A DNA stretch of 64,000 nt from Oscillospiraceae bacterium (GCA_021771715.1 JAETOO010000005.1:62001-126000), one strand, 5' to 3'. Positions 17,258 to 27,459 are shown, numbered from the stretch's first letter. The notes: a model not told the origin generated them from the sequence alone. A program made the numbers and translations.

Positions 17258-18985
17258 ATGGATTATAGAGAAAAGTATGATTTGTGGTGTACGAACAAAT
17301 ATTTTGATGAAGCGACCAGAGAGGAATTGAAGGATTTAGAGGGAAAGGAATCCGAGCTAGAGGATCGTTTTTATAAAGATCTCACATTTGGAACAGGTGG
17401 ATTGCGAGGGGTAATCGGCGCTGGTACAAATCGAATGAATGTCTATACGGTGCGGAAAGCAACACAGGGCTTGGCTAATTATATTATTCAGGAAAATGGG
17501 CAGAAAAAAGGTGTGGTAATTGCATTCGATTCTCGTCGCATGTCACCGGAATTTGCCGATGAGGCTGCGCGCTGTTTGGCGGCAAATGGCATTAAAGCTT
17601 ACATTTTCGAATCGCTCCGACCGACACCAGAGCTTTCTTTTGCAGTTCGCGAACTGGGATGTATAGCGGGAATTGTGATAACAGCCAGCCATAATCCGCC
17701 GGAATATAATGGATATAAGGTGTATTGGGAGGATGGTGCGCAGATTACTTTCCCGAAGGATAAACAAATTATCTCAGAAGTAAATAAAGTAACAGATTTC
17801 GCTTTGGTAAGGACAATGGAAAAAGAAGAGGCTGTAAAAAGAGGCCTTTATCAGATTGTTGGATCAGAAATTGATGACAGATACATTTCAGAGCTGAAAA
17901 AGTTGATTATTCATCCTGAGATTATTCAGGCAGTTGCTAATGATATAACGATTGTATATACTCCGCTTCATGGTACAGGTAATTTGCCGGTAAGGCGTAT
18001 ACTGAAGGAGCTTGGATTCAAGAAAGTATATGTGGTTCCGGAACAGGAGAGACCGGATGGAAACTTCCCGACAGTGTCTTATCCGAATCCGGAAGATCCG
18101 AAGGCATTTACATTAGCGATCAAGCTGGCAAAAAAAGTGGATGCGGACATCGTATTGGCTACAGATCCGGATGCTGACCGCCTTGGTGTTTATGCAAAGG
18201 ATAGCAAAACAGGGGAGTTTATGCCATTTACGGGCAACATGTCGGGGGTTGTAATTGCAGAATATATCTTGTCCAGAAAGAAAGAAAATAAAACACTGTC
18301 TAAAAAGTCAGCGTTAGTAAAAACGATTGTGACAACAGATATGATAGACATGATTGCTGAAAAATATCAGGTAAATCTGATTGAAGTGTTGACCGGTTTC
18401 AAATACATCGGTGAACAGATTAAGTTCTTTGAACAGCAGCACACATACGAGTATGTATTTGGCATGGAAGAAAGTTATGGCTGCCTGGTTGGCACACATG
18501 CAAGAGATAAAGATGCCATAGTTGCCGTGATGGCTTTATGCGAGGCAGCAGCTTATTGTAAGAGCAGGGGAAAGACATTATGGGATCAGATGATTGAGCT
18601 GTATGAAGAGTATGGATATTTTCGCGAGGGGTTGGAGTCTGTTACTTTGAAAGGAATTGATGGAAGTCAAAAAATTCAGGCGATGATGGAGAAAATGAGA
18701 AAGACACCGCCGCGTGAATTGGCAGGACTTAAAACTCTGGAAGTCAGAGACTATAATGCAGATACTATATGTGAATTGCAAACTGGTGTGGTTTCTTCGA
18801 CGGGGCTTCCGAAATCGAATGTGCTGTATTACAAATTAGAAAATAATGCGTGGTGTTGTGCGAGACCATCTGGCACAGAGCCTAAAATTAAATTTTACAT
18901 GGGCGTGAAAGAAAAAAGCCTTGAGGAATCTTTGCAAAAACTGAATGAATTGAAATCGGCTATGTTAGCGTTTGCAGAAGTTTAA
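17258..18985 (+). CDS. Phosphohexomutase (phosphoglucomutase/phosphomannomutase)
   Basis: A 575-residue enzyme of the alpha-D-phosphohexomutase family. It contains the active-site serine loop TASHNPPEYNG, the metal-binding DPDADRLG, the sugar-binding GMEESYG, and the phosphate-binding RPSGTEPKIKFY at the end. The length and the FGTGGLRGVIG segment match the long PGM2-like type of Firmicutes, which acts on glucose and often mannose phosphates. Between two GDP-mannose genes it most likely turns mannose-6-phosphate into mannose-1-phosphate (inference); activity on glucose phosphates cannot be excluded. Confidence 0.92.
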   Translation: MDYREKYDLWCTNKYFDEATREELKDLEGKESELEDRFYKDLTFGTGGLRGVIGAGTNRMNVYTVRKATQGLANYIIQENGQKKGVVIAFDSRRMSPEFADEAARCLAANGIKAYIFESLRPTPELSFAVRELGCIAGIVITASHNPPEYNGYKVYWEDGAQITFPKDKQIISEVNKVTDFALVRTMEKEEAVKRGLYQIVGSEIDDRYISELKKLIIHPEIIQAVANDITIVYTPLHGTGNLPVRRILKELGFKKVYVVPEQERPDGNFPTVSYPNPEDPKAFTLAIKLAKKVDADIVLATDPDADRLGVYAKDSKTGEFMPFTGNMSGVVIAEYILSRKKENKTLSKKSALVKTIVTTDMIDMIAEKYQVNLIEVLTGFKYIGEQIKFFEQQHTYEYVFGMEESYGCLVGTHARDKDAIVAVMALCEAAAYCKSRGKTLWDQMIELYEEYGYFREGLESVTLKGIDGSQKIQAMMEKMRKTPPRELAGLKTLEVRDYNADTICELQTGVVSSTGLPKSNVLYYKLENNAWCCARPSGTEPKIKFYMGVKEKSLEESLQKLNELKSAMLAFAEV

Positions 18986-19059
18986 AGGATTTCAGTAGAA
19001 ATAAAGTGGTAAGAAGCTGAACTGACTGAAAAATGTAAGAGAAGGAGATCCTGGTATCA

Positions 19060-21384
19060 ATGAAATGTTTGATTCTGGCAGGTGGAAAGGGTAACAGTCT
19101 TTGGCCGTTATCGAGAGAAGAATATCCAAAACAGTTTATGAGTATTAGAAAGAATCGTTCTCTGCTGCAGGAAACAGTGGCACGGAATATCCCGTTTTGT
19201 GATGAATTTCTAATCGCCACAAATTCTTCTTATCATTTTATTGTAGAAGGACAGATGAAAGTATTTCAAGGATTGCGGTATCGCTGTATTCTGGAGGAGG
19301 AATGCCGGAAAACGGCACCAGTGGTAGCGCTTGCTTGTATGTATCTTAATCCGTCAGAATACGTTTTTGTTGTTTCGGCGGATCAGATCATTGAAGGGCA
19401 GGAGTATAAAGAAACCATTATGCGTGGTCGCGAGCTTGCTAAGCAGGGACAGCTTGTAACTTTTGGCATGGAAGTGATGAGCCCACACACAGGATACGGA
19501 TATATACGTAACGATGGTGAGCGAGTACTGGAATTTAGGGAAAAGCCGGATTACTGGGTTGCAAAGCAGTATTTTGAAAGTGGTAATTATCTTTGGAATA
19601 GCGGTAATTTTTTGTTTTGTGCAGGAGATTATTTAAATGAATTGAAAAGAACGGCAGCGGATGTGTATGAGGCCTGTATGCGAGTTCAAAAACGACTGAA
19701 GATGTCGGGAAGTGTGATGGCACTTCCCGCGGAGGTAATGCATACAATTCCTGCTATTTCGATTGAAAATGCGGTGTTTGAAAGATCAGAATGTGTAAGT
19801 GTGGTGAAAGCATCGTTTCATTGGTGGGATATAGGTAATTTGGATGCGTTATCTAATTTTATGGAAAATGAAACGGGAAAGAATGTTATTTGTGAAGATT
19901 GTGAAAATGTAACTGTTATTAATCAGGCAGAAAATCAGTTAGTGGTAACGGACAGTGTTCGTGATTTTATGGTGATTAATACAGAGGATGCATGTTATAT
20001 TACTAAGAAGGATACGGATCAGACCATTAAACAAATAATAAAAAAACATCCGGAGTACAAGAGCTTTTTTGAAAAGTCAAGACTAATGTATCGTCCGTGG
20101 GGGACATATGAGATTTTGAATTACACATCGAATTATAAGGTTAAAAAGGTAACTGTTTATCCGGGAAAAGCGTTGACAACGCATCGGCATCTGATGCGGA
20201 GTGAGCAGTGGTCTGTCGTTCAGGGAATAGCGACAGTTACCCTTAATGGTGAGAAACAGGAAGTTCCGACATATAGCAGCATCGAAGTCGCGGCTGGAGT
20301 TGATCACTCATTGGCAAATATGACGGACGAACCCCTGGTTATTATAGAAGTTTCTTTTGGACCACAGGTTACTGAAGAGGATATGCAGAATGTGGTGAAG
20401 AATGAACGAAATATAAGGGTAGAAGAGCAGTTTGTTAAATGTGAACCGATCTACAAAGATTATCTCTGGGGAGGTACGAAGTTACGCGACATCTATGGTA
20501 AAAAATGTGATTACGATATTATAGCCGAAAGCTGGGAATTGTCTGCGCATGAGGATGGTCAATGTCGTGTTGCGTCAGGAAAGCATAAAGGGATGCTGTT
20601 TAAGGATTATCTTCAATTAATAGGCGAAGATGCTTTAGGCTGGAAATGTCAGTCATTTGAAAAATTTCCTTTACTCATTAAGTTTATAGATGCGAAAAGG
20701 GATTTGTCGATTCAAGTACATCCAGATGACAATTATGCCTTATCGAATGAAAATGAGTATGGAAAAAATGAGATGTGGTATATTATGGATTGTGATCCGG
20801 GTGCAACAATTTATTTTGGATTGAAGAAAACTATATCATCTGAAGAATTGAGAGAGAGAGTTTTAAATAATACAATTTTAGAAGTGTTGAATGAGATTCC
20901 GGTAAAAAAGGGAGATACTTTTTTTGTTAAAGCGGGTACAATTCATGCAATCGGAAAGGGAATCCTTATTTGCGAAATTCAGCAGAATTCTAATTGCACG
21001 TATCGTTTGTATGATTATGGGAGAAAGGATAAGTTTGGTAATTTAAGAAAATTGCATCTTGATCAGGCGATTGCTGTGGCTAATACAGAAAAATGTGTAG
21101 GGTGTGGTGACCAGTATTTAACAGTGGAAATGAGTGGTCATCAGGTTCGAAAATTATGTGAAAACAAGTATTTTACAAGCATACTGTATAGTGTTAAAGA
21201 CGAAATGGGCTTTGATGTGAATAATACTTCTTTTATAGTAATTGTGATATTAGAGGGAAGAGGCAGGCTTGAAGTTAATGGGGAAAAAATGGACTTTAGC
21301 CCTACGGATACCTTTTTTGTGCATGCAGGTGAGCGAAAAGTAAATATGGTGGGGCAATGTGAATTTATTTTGACACATATATAG
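19060..21384 (+). CDS. GMP-like / cupin / type I mannose-6-phosphate isomerase fusion
   Basis: A 774-residue fusion. Residues 1-340 match GDP-mannose pyrophosphorylases, 341-447 match the cupin domain of type II PMI/GMP enzymes (RPWGTYEIL, HRHLMRSEQW), and 448-774 match type I mannose-6-phosphate isomerase (LWGGTKLRDIYGK, IQVHPDD, FFVKAGTIHAIG). It would link fructose-6-phosphate to mannose metabolism. The first domain has GGKGNSLWPLSR, where the family almost always has an Arg; here Ser13 takes its place, so GDP-mannose formation by this domain is doubtful. The intact manC at 16144 may cover that step. Two isomerase domains of different evolutionary types in one chain are uncommon. Confidence 0.86.
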   Translation: MKCLILAGGKGNSLWPLSREEYPKQFMSIRKNRSLLQETVARNIPFCDEFLIATNSSYHFIVEGQMKVFQGLRYRCILEEECRKTAPVVALACMYLNPSEYVFVVSADQIIEGQEYKETIMRGRELAKQGQLVTFGMEVMSPHTGYGYIRNDGERVLEFREKPDYWVAKQYFESGNYLWNSGNFLFCAGDYLNELKRTAADVYEACMRVQKRLKMSGSVMALPAEVMHTIPAISIENAVFERSECVSVVKASFHWWDIGNLDALSNFMENETGKNVICEDCENVTVINQAENQLVVTDSVRDFMVINTEDACYITKKDTDQTIKQIIKKHPEYKSFFEKSRLMYRPWGTYEILNYTSNYKVKKVTVYPGKALTTHRHLMRSEQWSVVQGIATVTLNGEKQEVPTYSSIEVAAGVDHSLANMTDEPLVIIEVSFGPQVTEEDMQNVVKNERNIRVEEQFVKCEPIYKDYLWGGTKLRDIYGKKCDYDIIAESWELSAHEDGQCRVASGKHKGMLFKDYLQLIGEDALGWKCQSFEKFPLLIKFIDAKRDLSIQVHPDDNYALSNENEYGKNEMWYIMDCDPGATIYFGLKKTISSEELRERVLNNTILEVLNEIPVKKGDTFFVKAGTIHAIGKGILICEIQQNSNCTYRLYDYGRKDKFGNLRKLHLDQAIAVANTEKCVGCGDQYLTVEMSGHQVRKLCENKYFTSILYSVKDEMGFDVNNTSFIVIVILEGRGRLEVNGEKMDFSPTDTFFVHAGERKVNMVGQCEFILTHI

Positions 21385-21420
21385 AATAATATTGATTATG
21401 GCAATAATATTGATTATGGC
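21385..21420 (+). repeat. Perfect 18-bp tandem duplication
   Basis: AATAATATTGATTATGGC occurs twice in direct succession (21385-21402 and 21403-21420), just after the isomerase fusion stop codon and before the next gene's ribosome site. It may be a replication slippage product. Confidence 0.85.
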
Positions 21421-21454
21421 ATAAGGAAGAATTGTTGAACAACGAGGAGATATT

Positions 21455-23755
21455 GTGGATATGAATAAGAAGGCTATTATATATAAGAAAGATGATAAAA
21501 AAAAGATTCTGATAGGGAATGTCTTTTTACTGACTGCTCTTTTTCTTGTAGGGGGCGTTTGCATTTTATTTTGGGAAGGCTTTATGAGGGGAAGTGATTT
21601 TTCTTGGACGGTTCAGCAGCCAGATTATTGGAATGCTGTTGTTGAGATGCTATTAGTGTTTTGGGTTTATGTTATATGTTTGACATTACCTGTTAACAAA
21701 GCAATTTATCGATACATAGGGATAATTTTGTCGTTTTTGGTGTTAATGTACATGCATGCCTTTATCTTTGCAATATTGGTAAGTGTTTTGTATGCACTCA
21801 TGATTTACTTAACAGGACATTTAATTTGTAAATCTATATATCGTTACGATAAAGATATAGCGAATGAATTTCATTTTTGTTTTACTATAGGAGTTGCAGG
21901 AATTATTTGTTTGGTTGCAATAGCTTCTTTGCTAAAATGTGGTACTCCAAGTAAGCTTCGTCTCATTTTTCCTATAGTTTTTATTAGTGAACTAATTCTG
22001 GAAAGAAAACAAATAAAACAAAAAATTACTAAAATTGGCGAGGGCTTTGAACATAGATTTAATGCAAAGGGTGATTTTATTGTAGCCGCTATCCTTGCAT
22101 TAATTTGTACGATGGTGACAGTTCAAGCATGTAGAGCTAATCTTGGCATAGATTATGATTCGATCTGGTATGGGCTTAGATCGAATTATGTGTTGGCACC
22201 GGAAAATGGTATATATGATAAGCTTATAATGATGGCTTGTGTATACACATATTCTAAAGGTTTTGAAGTGTTGTCTCTGGTGTTTTCGGGTCTACCATCA
22301 TATAGTTTTACTATTTCTGTAAATGTTATGATGGGAGTATTGACTTTGCTGGCTATATATCGATTAGGACAGATAGCAGGAAGAAAGAGAACAAGTTTAT
22401 TTTTTGTTCTCTTAGTCTCACTTACCCCCTCGATAATGAATATGATGGTGACAGCAAAGTCTGATACGGTGACAATATACCTTCAGGTTGTGGTATTGCT
22501 TTATGCGGCATTGGCCTTAAAAGAAAAAAGGGGGCAATATTTACTCTTATCTTTTTCTGTTTTGCTTTTATCATTTGGTTTCAAACCATCCAGTATTGTT
22601 TTTTCAACGATGATAGCAGTTATTTTGCTAATTATGATAGGCATTGTAAGGATCAGACCGAGCAGAAAGGATTTTTGTTTATTTATAATGCCATTAGCGA
22701 GTATATGTTTTTTGTGGGGACGAACAGTACTAATAACTGGTTATCCAATTACTTCTTTGGTTGTTCCACTATTTGAAAAAATGGGATATTACCCTAAATA
22801 TCCATATACATTGCCGCCAAACGCTACTATGTCGTTAAAAACACTTTTGACAACGGAAGCATTTTGGGAGCGCTTGCTTCGGTTACCAAAAATATTTTTT
22901 TATCCGAATACAAGCGATGTATATACTTTGGAAATGACTTGGTGGGGCCCATTATTTTCAGTTATCTGGATAGTTTCGTTGTTTTCTATTTTATTGAAAC
23001 CGATTAAAGCTATAATGAGGATAAAAGAAGATTGTATATATGGTTTTCAAGTTATTTGTTTTTTAGTTTGCAGCGGAGTAAGTTTAGGTTGTATGATGCT
23101 GTTATCGACACCAGATGGTAATTATTTTGTTTTGATGCATATCCTGACATATTGGTATGCTTCGACTGAACTTTGTAGATTTTGTTTTAAAGGAAAGAAA
23201 CTTGCTGGAATTATTGCAGTTCCTTTAGTTGCGTGTAACTTTTTGCTCTGTATTGCTATCAGTTGGGCTTGGTCAGTAGGATTGACCCCAATTGAAATGG
23301 ATAATTATGGTTATTACAATCATGAAGTCAAGCAAGTCAATCCACAAATGCAAGCGAATGAGCTTACGGAGGTTTATGAATATTTAAAGAGCAGCGAGAT
23401 TCAGAGGATGATTGTTTGTTCTGAAAAAGAAGCGGCGATGTTTAAATTGCCTGCTGTAGTGGAAAGTTATACTCATCAAAAAGTTTGGGCACCTGAAACT
23501 ATAAAAACAGTTGAAGAGCTTTATGGTTTTTTAAAGTATGCAGATGTAGATAGTATATTGTTTGATGAGGCATATTCTTCAGTAGATAGCCATTGTACAG
23601 AACTAGTAAAAGCACTTATAGATCAAGGAAAGCTAGAGATGGAATTTAGTGCATATGGCTATGCAATATTTCATGTTGTGGATAATAATGAACCAGATGG
23701 CGCTGCGGTACAATATATGAATAATGTACTTGCAAGTTTAGAGAATAATAGTTAA
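21455..23755 (+). CDS. GT-C fold polytopic glycosyltransferase candidate
   Basis: A 766-residue membrane protein with about 12 to 14 hydrophobic helices and a roughly 150-residue polar C-terminal domain. After an early loop it carries NLGIDYDSIWYGLRSNYV; this acidic motif in the first outside loop is typical of GT-C enzymes (ArnT, PMT and relatives) that take sugars from polyprenyl phosphates. GTG 21455 was preferred since GAGGAG lies five bases ahead; ATG 21461 is possible. The gene directly precedes an amino-sugar set with an ArnC-like GT2 and EmrE-like pair, so it may transfer that sugar to the surface glycan. No exact family could be named, so the call is cautious. Confidence 0.65.
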   Translation: MDMNKKAIIYKKDDKKKILIGNVFLLTALFLVGGVCILFWEGFMRGSDFSWTVQQPDYWNAVVEMLLVFWVYVICLTLPVNKAIYRYIGIILSFLVLMYMHAFIFAILVSVLYALMIYLTGHLICKSIYRYDKDIANEFHFCFTIGVAGIICLVAIASLLKCGTPSKLRLIFPIVFISELILERKQIKQKITKIGEGFEHRFNAKGDFIVAAILALICTMVTVQACRANLGIDYDSIWYGLRSNYVLAPENGIYDKLIMMACVYTYSKGFEVLSLVFSGLPSYSFTISVNVMMGVLTLLAIYRLGQIAGRKRTSLFFVLLVSLTPSIMNMMVTAKSDTVTIYLQVVVLLYAALALKEKRGQYLLLSFSVLLLSFGFKPSSIVFSTMIAVILLIMIGIVRIRPSRKDFCLFIMPLASICFLWGRTVLITGYPITSLVVPLFEKMGYYPKYPYTLPPNATMSLKTLLTTEAFWERLLRLPKIFFYPNTSDVYTLEMTWWGPLFSVIWIVSLFSILLKPIKAIMRIKEDCIYGFQVICFLVCSGVSLGCMMLLSTPDGNYFVLMHILTYWYASTELCRFCFKGKKLAGIIAVPLVACNFLLCIAISWAWSVGLTPIEMDNYGYYNHEVKQVNPQMQANELTEVYEYLKSSEIQRMIVCSEKEAAMFKLPAVVESYTHQKVWAPETIKTVEELYGFLKYADVDSILFDEAYSSVDSHCTELVKALIDQGKLEMEFSAYGYAIFHVVDNNEPDGAAVQYMNNVLASLENNS

Positions 23756-23799
23756 AATAAGCGTAAATGGAAATGTAGTATTAGAAAGGGAGAGAAGAA

Positions 23800-24927
23800 G
23801 TGATTCATTTTAATATACCACCATATCTTGGAAATGAAATTGAGAATATTAAAAAGGCAATAGAGAATAAAAAGATTTGCGGTGACGGTGAATTTACGAA
23901 AAAGTGCAATAAGTGGCTGGAGGAGAAAACGGGAACTCCTAAAGCGTTATTAACTACATCCTGTACACATGCTACAGAGATGGCCGCATTGTTGTGCGAC
24001 ATTGCTCCTGGAGATGAGGTGATTATGCCCTCCTATACGTTTGTGTCAACGGCGGATGCATTTGTGTTAAGGGGAGCAAAGGTGGTTTTTGTTGATATTC
24101 GCCCGGATACTATGAATATTGACGAGACGTTGATTGAGAATGCAATTACAGATAAGACAAAGGCGATTGTGCCGGTACATTATGCGGGCGTAGCCTGCGA
24201 GATGGATACAATAATGGAAGTGGCTGAAAAATATCATCTTGCGGTTATTGAGGATGCTGCCCAAGGGATTATGTGTACTTACAAAGGAATGCCTTTAGGG
24301 ACTATTGGAGATTATGGATGCTATAGTTTTCATGAGACCAAAAATTACTCTATGGGTGAGGGCGGTGCACTTCTCATAAAAAATGAGGAGAAAATAGAGG
24401 AGGCAGAGATCCTGAGAGAAAAAGGGACAAATCGCAGCAAATTTTTCAGAGGACAAATTGACAAATATACGTGGGTGAATTTTGGCTCTTCCTATCTGCC
24501 AAGCGATATGAATGCTGCCTATTTATATACGCAGTTGGAGGAAGCAGATAAAATAAATAATGACCGGTTAAAAACGTGGTCGCATTATAAGGAAGGTTTA
24601 TCTGACTTGCAGAACAGAGGAATTATTGAGTTGCCATTTGTGCCAGATGGCTGTGTTCATAATGCGCATATGTTTTACGTGAAAGCAAAGGATCTTGAGG
24701 AGAGGACAAGGTTAATCGAATTTTTGAAAGAGAATGGTATTCAGGCTGTATTTCATTATATTCCGTTACATACAGCACCGGCAGGTATAAAGTATGGAGT
24801 ATTTCGAGGTGAAGACAGATATACTACAAAGGAGAGTGAGCGCTTGTTGCGTTTACCGATGTATTATGGACTCAAGGAAGATGAAACAGAGTATGTGATC
24901 GATAAAATAAAAGAGTTCTATAGATAG
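23800..24927 (+). CDS. rffA: dTDP-4-amino-4,6-dideoxygalactose transaminase-like (WecE/RffA)
   Basis: A 375-residue PLP-dependent aminotransferase of the DegT/DnrJ/EryC1 family, nearly the same length as E. coli WecE. It includes FNIPPYLGNE, TTSCTHATEMAAL, the cofactor Asp in VIEDAAQG, and SFHETKNYSMGEGGAL, whose Lys should bind PLP. The HETKN form is typical of WecE/RffA rather than ArnB. WecE aminates dTDP-4-keto-6-deoxyglucose to dTDP-Fuc4N. GTG 23800 follows AAAGGGAGAGAA. The next genes are an SDR and an ATP-grasp ligase in a tight operon. No rmlA/rmlB is in the window, so the keto sugar would come from elsewhere. Confidence 0.88.
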   Translation: MIHFNIPPYLGNEIENIKKAIENKKICGDGEFTKKCNKWLEEKTGTPKALLTTSCTHATEMAALLCDIAPGDEVIMPSYTFVSTADAFVLRGAKVVFVDIRPDTMNIDETLIENAITDKTKAIVPVHYAGVACEMDTIMEVAEKYHLAVIEDAAQGIMCTYKGMPLGTIGDYGCYSFHETKNYSMGEGGALLIKNEEKIEEAEILREKGTNRSKFFRGQIDKYTWVNFGSSYLPSDMNAAYLYTQLEEADKINNDRLKTWSHYKEGLSDLQNRGIIELPFVPDGCVHNAHMFYVKAKDLEERTRLIEFLKENGIQAVFHYIPLHTAPAGIKYGVFRGEDRYTTKESERLLRLPMYYGLKEDETEYVIDKIKEFYR

Positions 24928-24938
24928 GAGGATAAAAA

Positions 24939-25955
24939 ATGATTATTGTAATGGGCGCGACGGGATTTGTCGGTATGTATACTGTGGAAAAGCTGATCTC
25001 TGAAGGGGAAAGGGTGATAGCTACCGGGAGAAATAAAAAGCTGGGAGCAGTATTGGAAAATATGGGAGCTGAGTTTATCACTTTAGATATTACACATAAG
25101 GAGGACTTTGAAAAGCTTCCGCAGGATGGCGTGGAAGGAGTAATTTTGCTTGCGGGGCTGCTTCCTGCTAATGCGAAGGTAGATATAAATGAGGATGAGA
25201 ATGCTGCGGATTATTTTGAGGTAAACGTAATTGGCACAATAAATGTCCTCGAGTATTGCAGAAAGAATAATATCAGGAAAGTAATTTCGTGCTGTTCCTA
25301 TTCGGATGTAGCAGGTGCTTGGAAAAAAGGAGTCGCAATAAAAGAAACAGAGCCAAGAGATTTTCATTTTACGGGAGATCATGCAGTCTATGTTATTTCA
25401 AAAAATGCTGCAAATGATGTAATGGAGTATTACAATCAGCAGCATCATATGCAGTGTGCCTCTTTTAGATTTCCGCCGGTATATGGTGTAGGACCGCATT
25501 CTGCAATTTATGTAAATGGAAAATATTATAAATCGGGTGTTCAGACGTTTATTGAGAATGCAGAAAAAGGGGATGATATTGAAATCTGGGGAGATCCGCA
25601 TATCACAAGAGATATTATTTATGTAAAGGATGTAGCCAAGGCTTTTTCAATGGCGTTAAAGAGCGATAAAACATATGGCCTATATAATATGACATCAGGT
25701 ACGGAATTAGACTTGGAAGAGCAGGTAAAAGCAATCATTGAGGTATTCGGCGGAGAAAAGAAATCGAATATAGTTTATAGACCTGACAAGCCTAATAATA
25801 CACCATCCTTCTTGTTTGATATGACGAAGGCAAAAGAAGATTTTGGTTTTGTTCCGGAATATACTTCCTATATTGAAATTATGAGGGATTATAAGAAAGA
25901 ATTGGAAAGCGGAAAATGGACACAGTTGATCGAGAACCGGCAGAAGGAGCAATAA
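24939..25955 (+). CDS. NAD-dependent sugar epimerase/dehydratase (SDR)
   Basis: A 338-residue extended short-chain dehydrogenase. The nucleotide-binding motif is GATGFVGMY at the N-terminus and the catalytic Tyr-Lys pair is YVISK. The middle contains FRFPPVYGVG and RDIIYVKDVAKA, usual in sugar-nucleotide epimerases. AGGAGG precedes the ATG 11 bases after the transaminase. It may epimerise, reduce or dehydrate a nucleotide amino sugar or its keto precursor; the substrate is not readable. Its 3' end sits nine bases before the ATP-grasp start, so the three genes are likely co-translated. Confidence 0.85.
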   Translation: MIIVMGATGFVGMYTVEKLISEGERVIATGRNKKLGAVLENMGAEFITLDITHKEDFEKLPQDGVEGVILLAGLLPANAKVDINEDENAADYFEVNVIGTINVLEYCRKNNIRKVISCCSYSDVAGAWKKGVAIKETEPRDFHFTGDHAVYVISKNAANDVMEYYNQQHHMQCASFRFPPVYGVGPHSAIYVNGKYYKSGVQTFIENAEKGDDIEIWGDPHITRDIIYVKDVAKAFSMALKSDKTYGLYNMTSGTELDLEEQVKAIIEVFGGEKKSNIVYRPDKPNNTPSFLFDMTKAKEDFGFVPEYTSYIEIMRDYKKELESGKWTQLIENRQKEQ

Positions 25956-25963
25956 AGAAACAG

Positions 25964-27106
25964 ATGAAGAGGATAGCGATAATAGGGGCAAATGATTTTC
26001 AGAATCCTTTGATTATAAAAGCAAAAGAAATGGGATATGAAACTCATGTGTTTGCATGGGAAGATGGCTCGATTGGTGAAAAAACGGCAGACTATTTTTA
26101 TCCCATCAGCATTGTTGAGAGGGAAAAGATATATGAGGTTTGTAAACAAATCGAGCCAGATGCGGTTGTGACAATTGCTTCGGACTTGGCTGGGATAACG
26201 GTAAATTATGTCGCCAGACGATTGGGACAGGCTTGCAATAGTGAAAGAAGTGTTGTTATCTCTACAAATAAATATGAGATGCGCAAAGCATTTAAAGCGG
26301 CGGGAGTCCCGATACCAGAGTTCCATGAGATTACTTTGAATTCAGATTTCGAAGAAGTAAAAAAAATGAGGCTGCCTGTTATTGTCAAGCCAACCGATCG
26401 TTCAGGAAGCAGGGGAATAACGAAACTGGATAGCTTTGAGGGGTTGGAAAAAGCTGTATTAGACGCAGTTGAAAATTCATTTGAAAAAAAGGCTATCGTC
26501 GAGGAATATCTGGAGGGCAGCGAATATAGCTGTGAGTGTATTTCTTTTAAAGGAAAACATTATTTTTTAACTTTGACTAAAAAGTTTACGACAGGTGCTC
26601 CGCATTTCATTGAGACAGGGCATTTGGAACCCTCTGATTTAGACCCTGAGATGGTAGAACGAGTTAAAAACGAAATATACAAAGCGTTGGATGCTTTGGA
26701 GATTGAGTATGGTGCTTCACATTCTGAATTTAAAATTGATGGGGAAGGAAATATCAGAATTATTGAGATAGGAGCCAGAATGGGAGGAGACTGTATTGGC
26801 TCTGACCTGGTTCAGATTTCTACAGGGTATGATTTTGTTAAAATGGTGATACAGGTTGCAACTGGCTGTGAGCCGGATTTGCAGAAGGTATCTGAACCGA
26901 AGGTCGCAGCTATAAAGTTTATTTTTTCTGAGAGTGATTATGAGAATCTGAAAACGCTTCAGAGAGAATGTCCTGACAAAATATACTATGTAAGCGACAT
27001 TCATATATCAAAAGAAAATAGAATTGTCGATAGCGCATCCAGATATGGTTTTTACATTTTAGCATGCGATTCGAAAGAGGAGGCAATGGAATTAGCTCAG
27101 TTATGA
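25964..27106 (+). CDS. ATP-grasp carboxylate-amine ligase
   Basis: A 380-residue ATP-grasp enzyme. It has an N-terminal pre-ATP-grasp fold (IAIIGANDFQNPLI), the lysine segment VIVKPTDRSGSRGI, the EEYLEGSEYSCE clamp, and the metal-binding IIEIGARMGGD. Such enzymes activate a carboxylate as acyl phosphate and join it to an amine. The start at ATG 25964 fits the family; a longer in-frame start overlaps the preceding gene. Between an amino-sugar transaminase and small EmrE-like proteins, a plausible task is attaching an amino acid or other acid to the 4-amino sugar (inference). A carbamoyl phosphate- or biotin carboxylase-like role is less likely given the context. Confidence 0.8.
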   Translation: MKRIAIIGANDFQNPLIIKAKEMGYETHVFAWEDGSIGEKTADYFYPISIVEREKIYEVCKQIEPDAVVTIASDLAGITVNYVARRLGQACNSERSVVISTNKYEMRKAFKAAGVPIPEFHEITLNSDFEEVKKMRLPVIVKPTDRSGSRGITKLDSFEGLEKAVLDAVENSFEKKAIVEEYLEGSEYSCECISFKGKHYFLTLTKKFTTGAPHFIETGHLEPSDLDPEMVERVKNEIYKALDALEIEYGASHSEFKIDGEGNIRIIEIGARMGGDCIGSDLVQISTGYDFVKMVIQVATGCEPDLQKVSEPKVAAIKFIFSESDYENLKTLQRECPDKIYYVSDIHISKENRIVDSASRYGFYILACDSKEEAMELAQL

Positions 27107-27459
27107 AGAAAGAAAGAAATATTCGAATAAAGGATATTGTTTTGCTACAGGCGATCGTAGTGATCTACACATTGTCCGGTGTAGCAGCAAAGTTTGCATC
27201 TGGAAATGGCTTTTTGTCGTTTAAATTTATTTTGTTTTATGGAGTAGAGATCGGAATACTCGGTGTGTATGCGGTATTATGGCAGCAAATTATAAAGAAA
27301 TTTGATTTGTCTATTGCATATGCAAACCGTTCGATTGCGTTATTGTGGTCTATGGTGTGGGCTGTCGCTTTTTTCCATGAGAGTGTCACAATAAAAAATG
27401 TAATAGGAGTATTGATTGTCATTACAGGGACAATCATAATTAATAGCGATGATAGATAA
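27103..27459 (+). CDS. EmrE/EamA-type small membrane protein (ArnE-like)
   Basis: A 118-residue protein with four hydrophobic helices, matching the short multidrug resistance/EamA fold. It includes LSGVAAKFAS and the closing segment IKNVIGVLIVITGTIIIN, typical of the last helix in this family. The ATG overlaps the ATP-grasp stop (ATGA) and the gene overlaps the next by 11 bases. A pair of such proteins next to an ArnC-like GT2 recalls ArnE/ArnF, which flip undecaprenyl-phosphate-aminoarabinose. A flippase role here is inferred from context. Confidence 0.78.
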   Translation: MKKERNIRIKDIVLLQAIVVIYTLSGVAAKFASGNGFLSFKFILFYGVEIGILGVYAVLWQQIIKKFDLSIAYANRSIALLWSMVWAVAFFHESVTIKNVIGVLIVITGTIIINSDDR

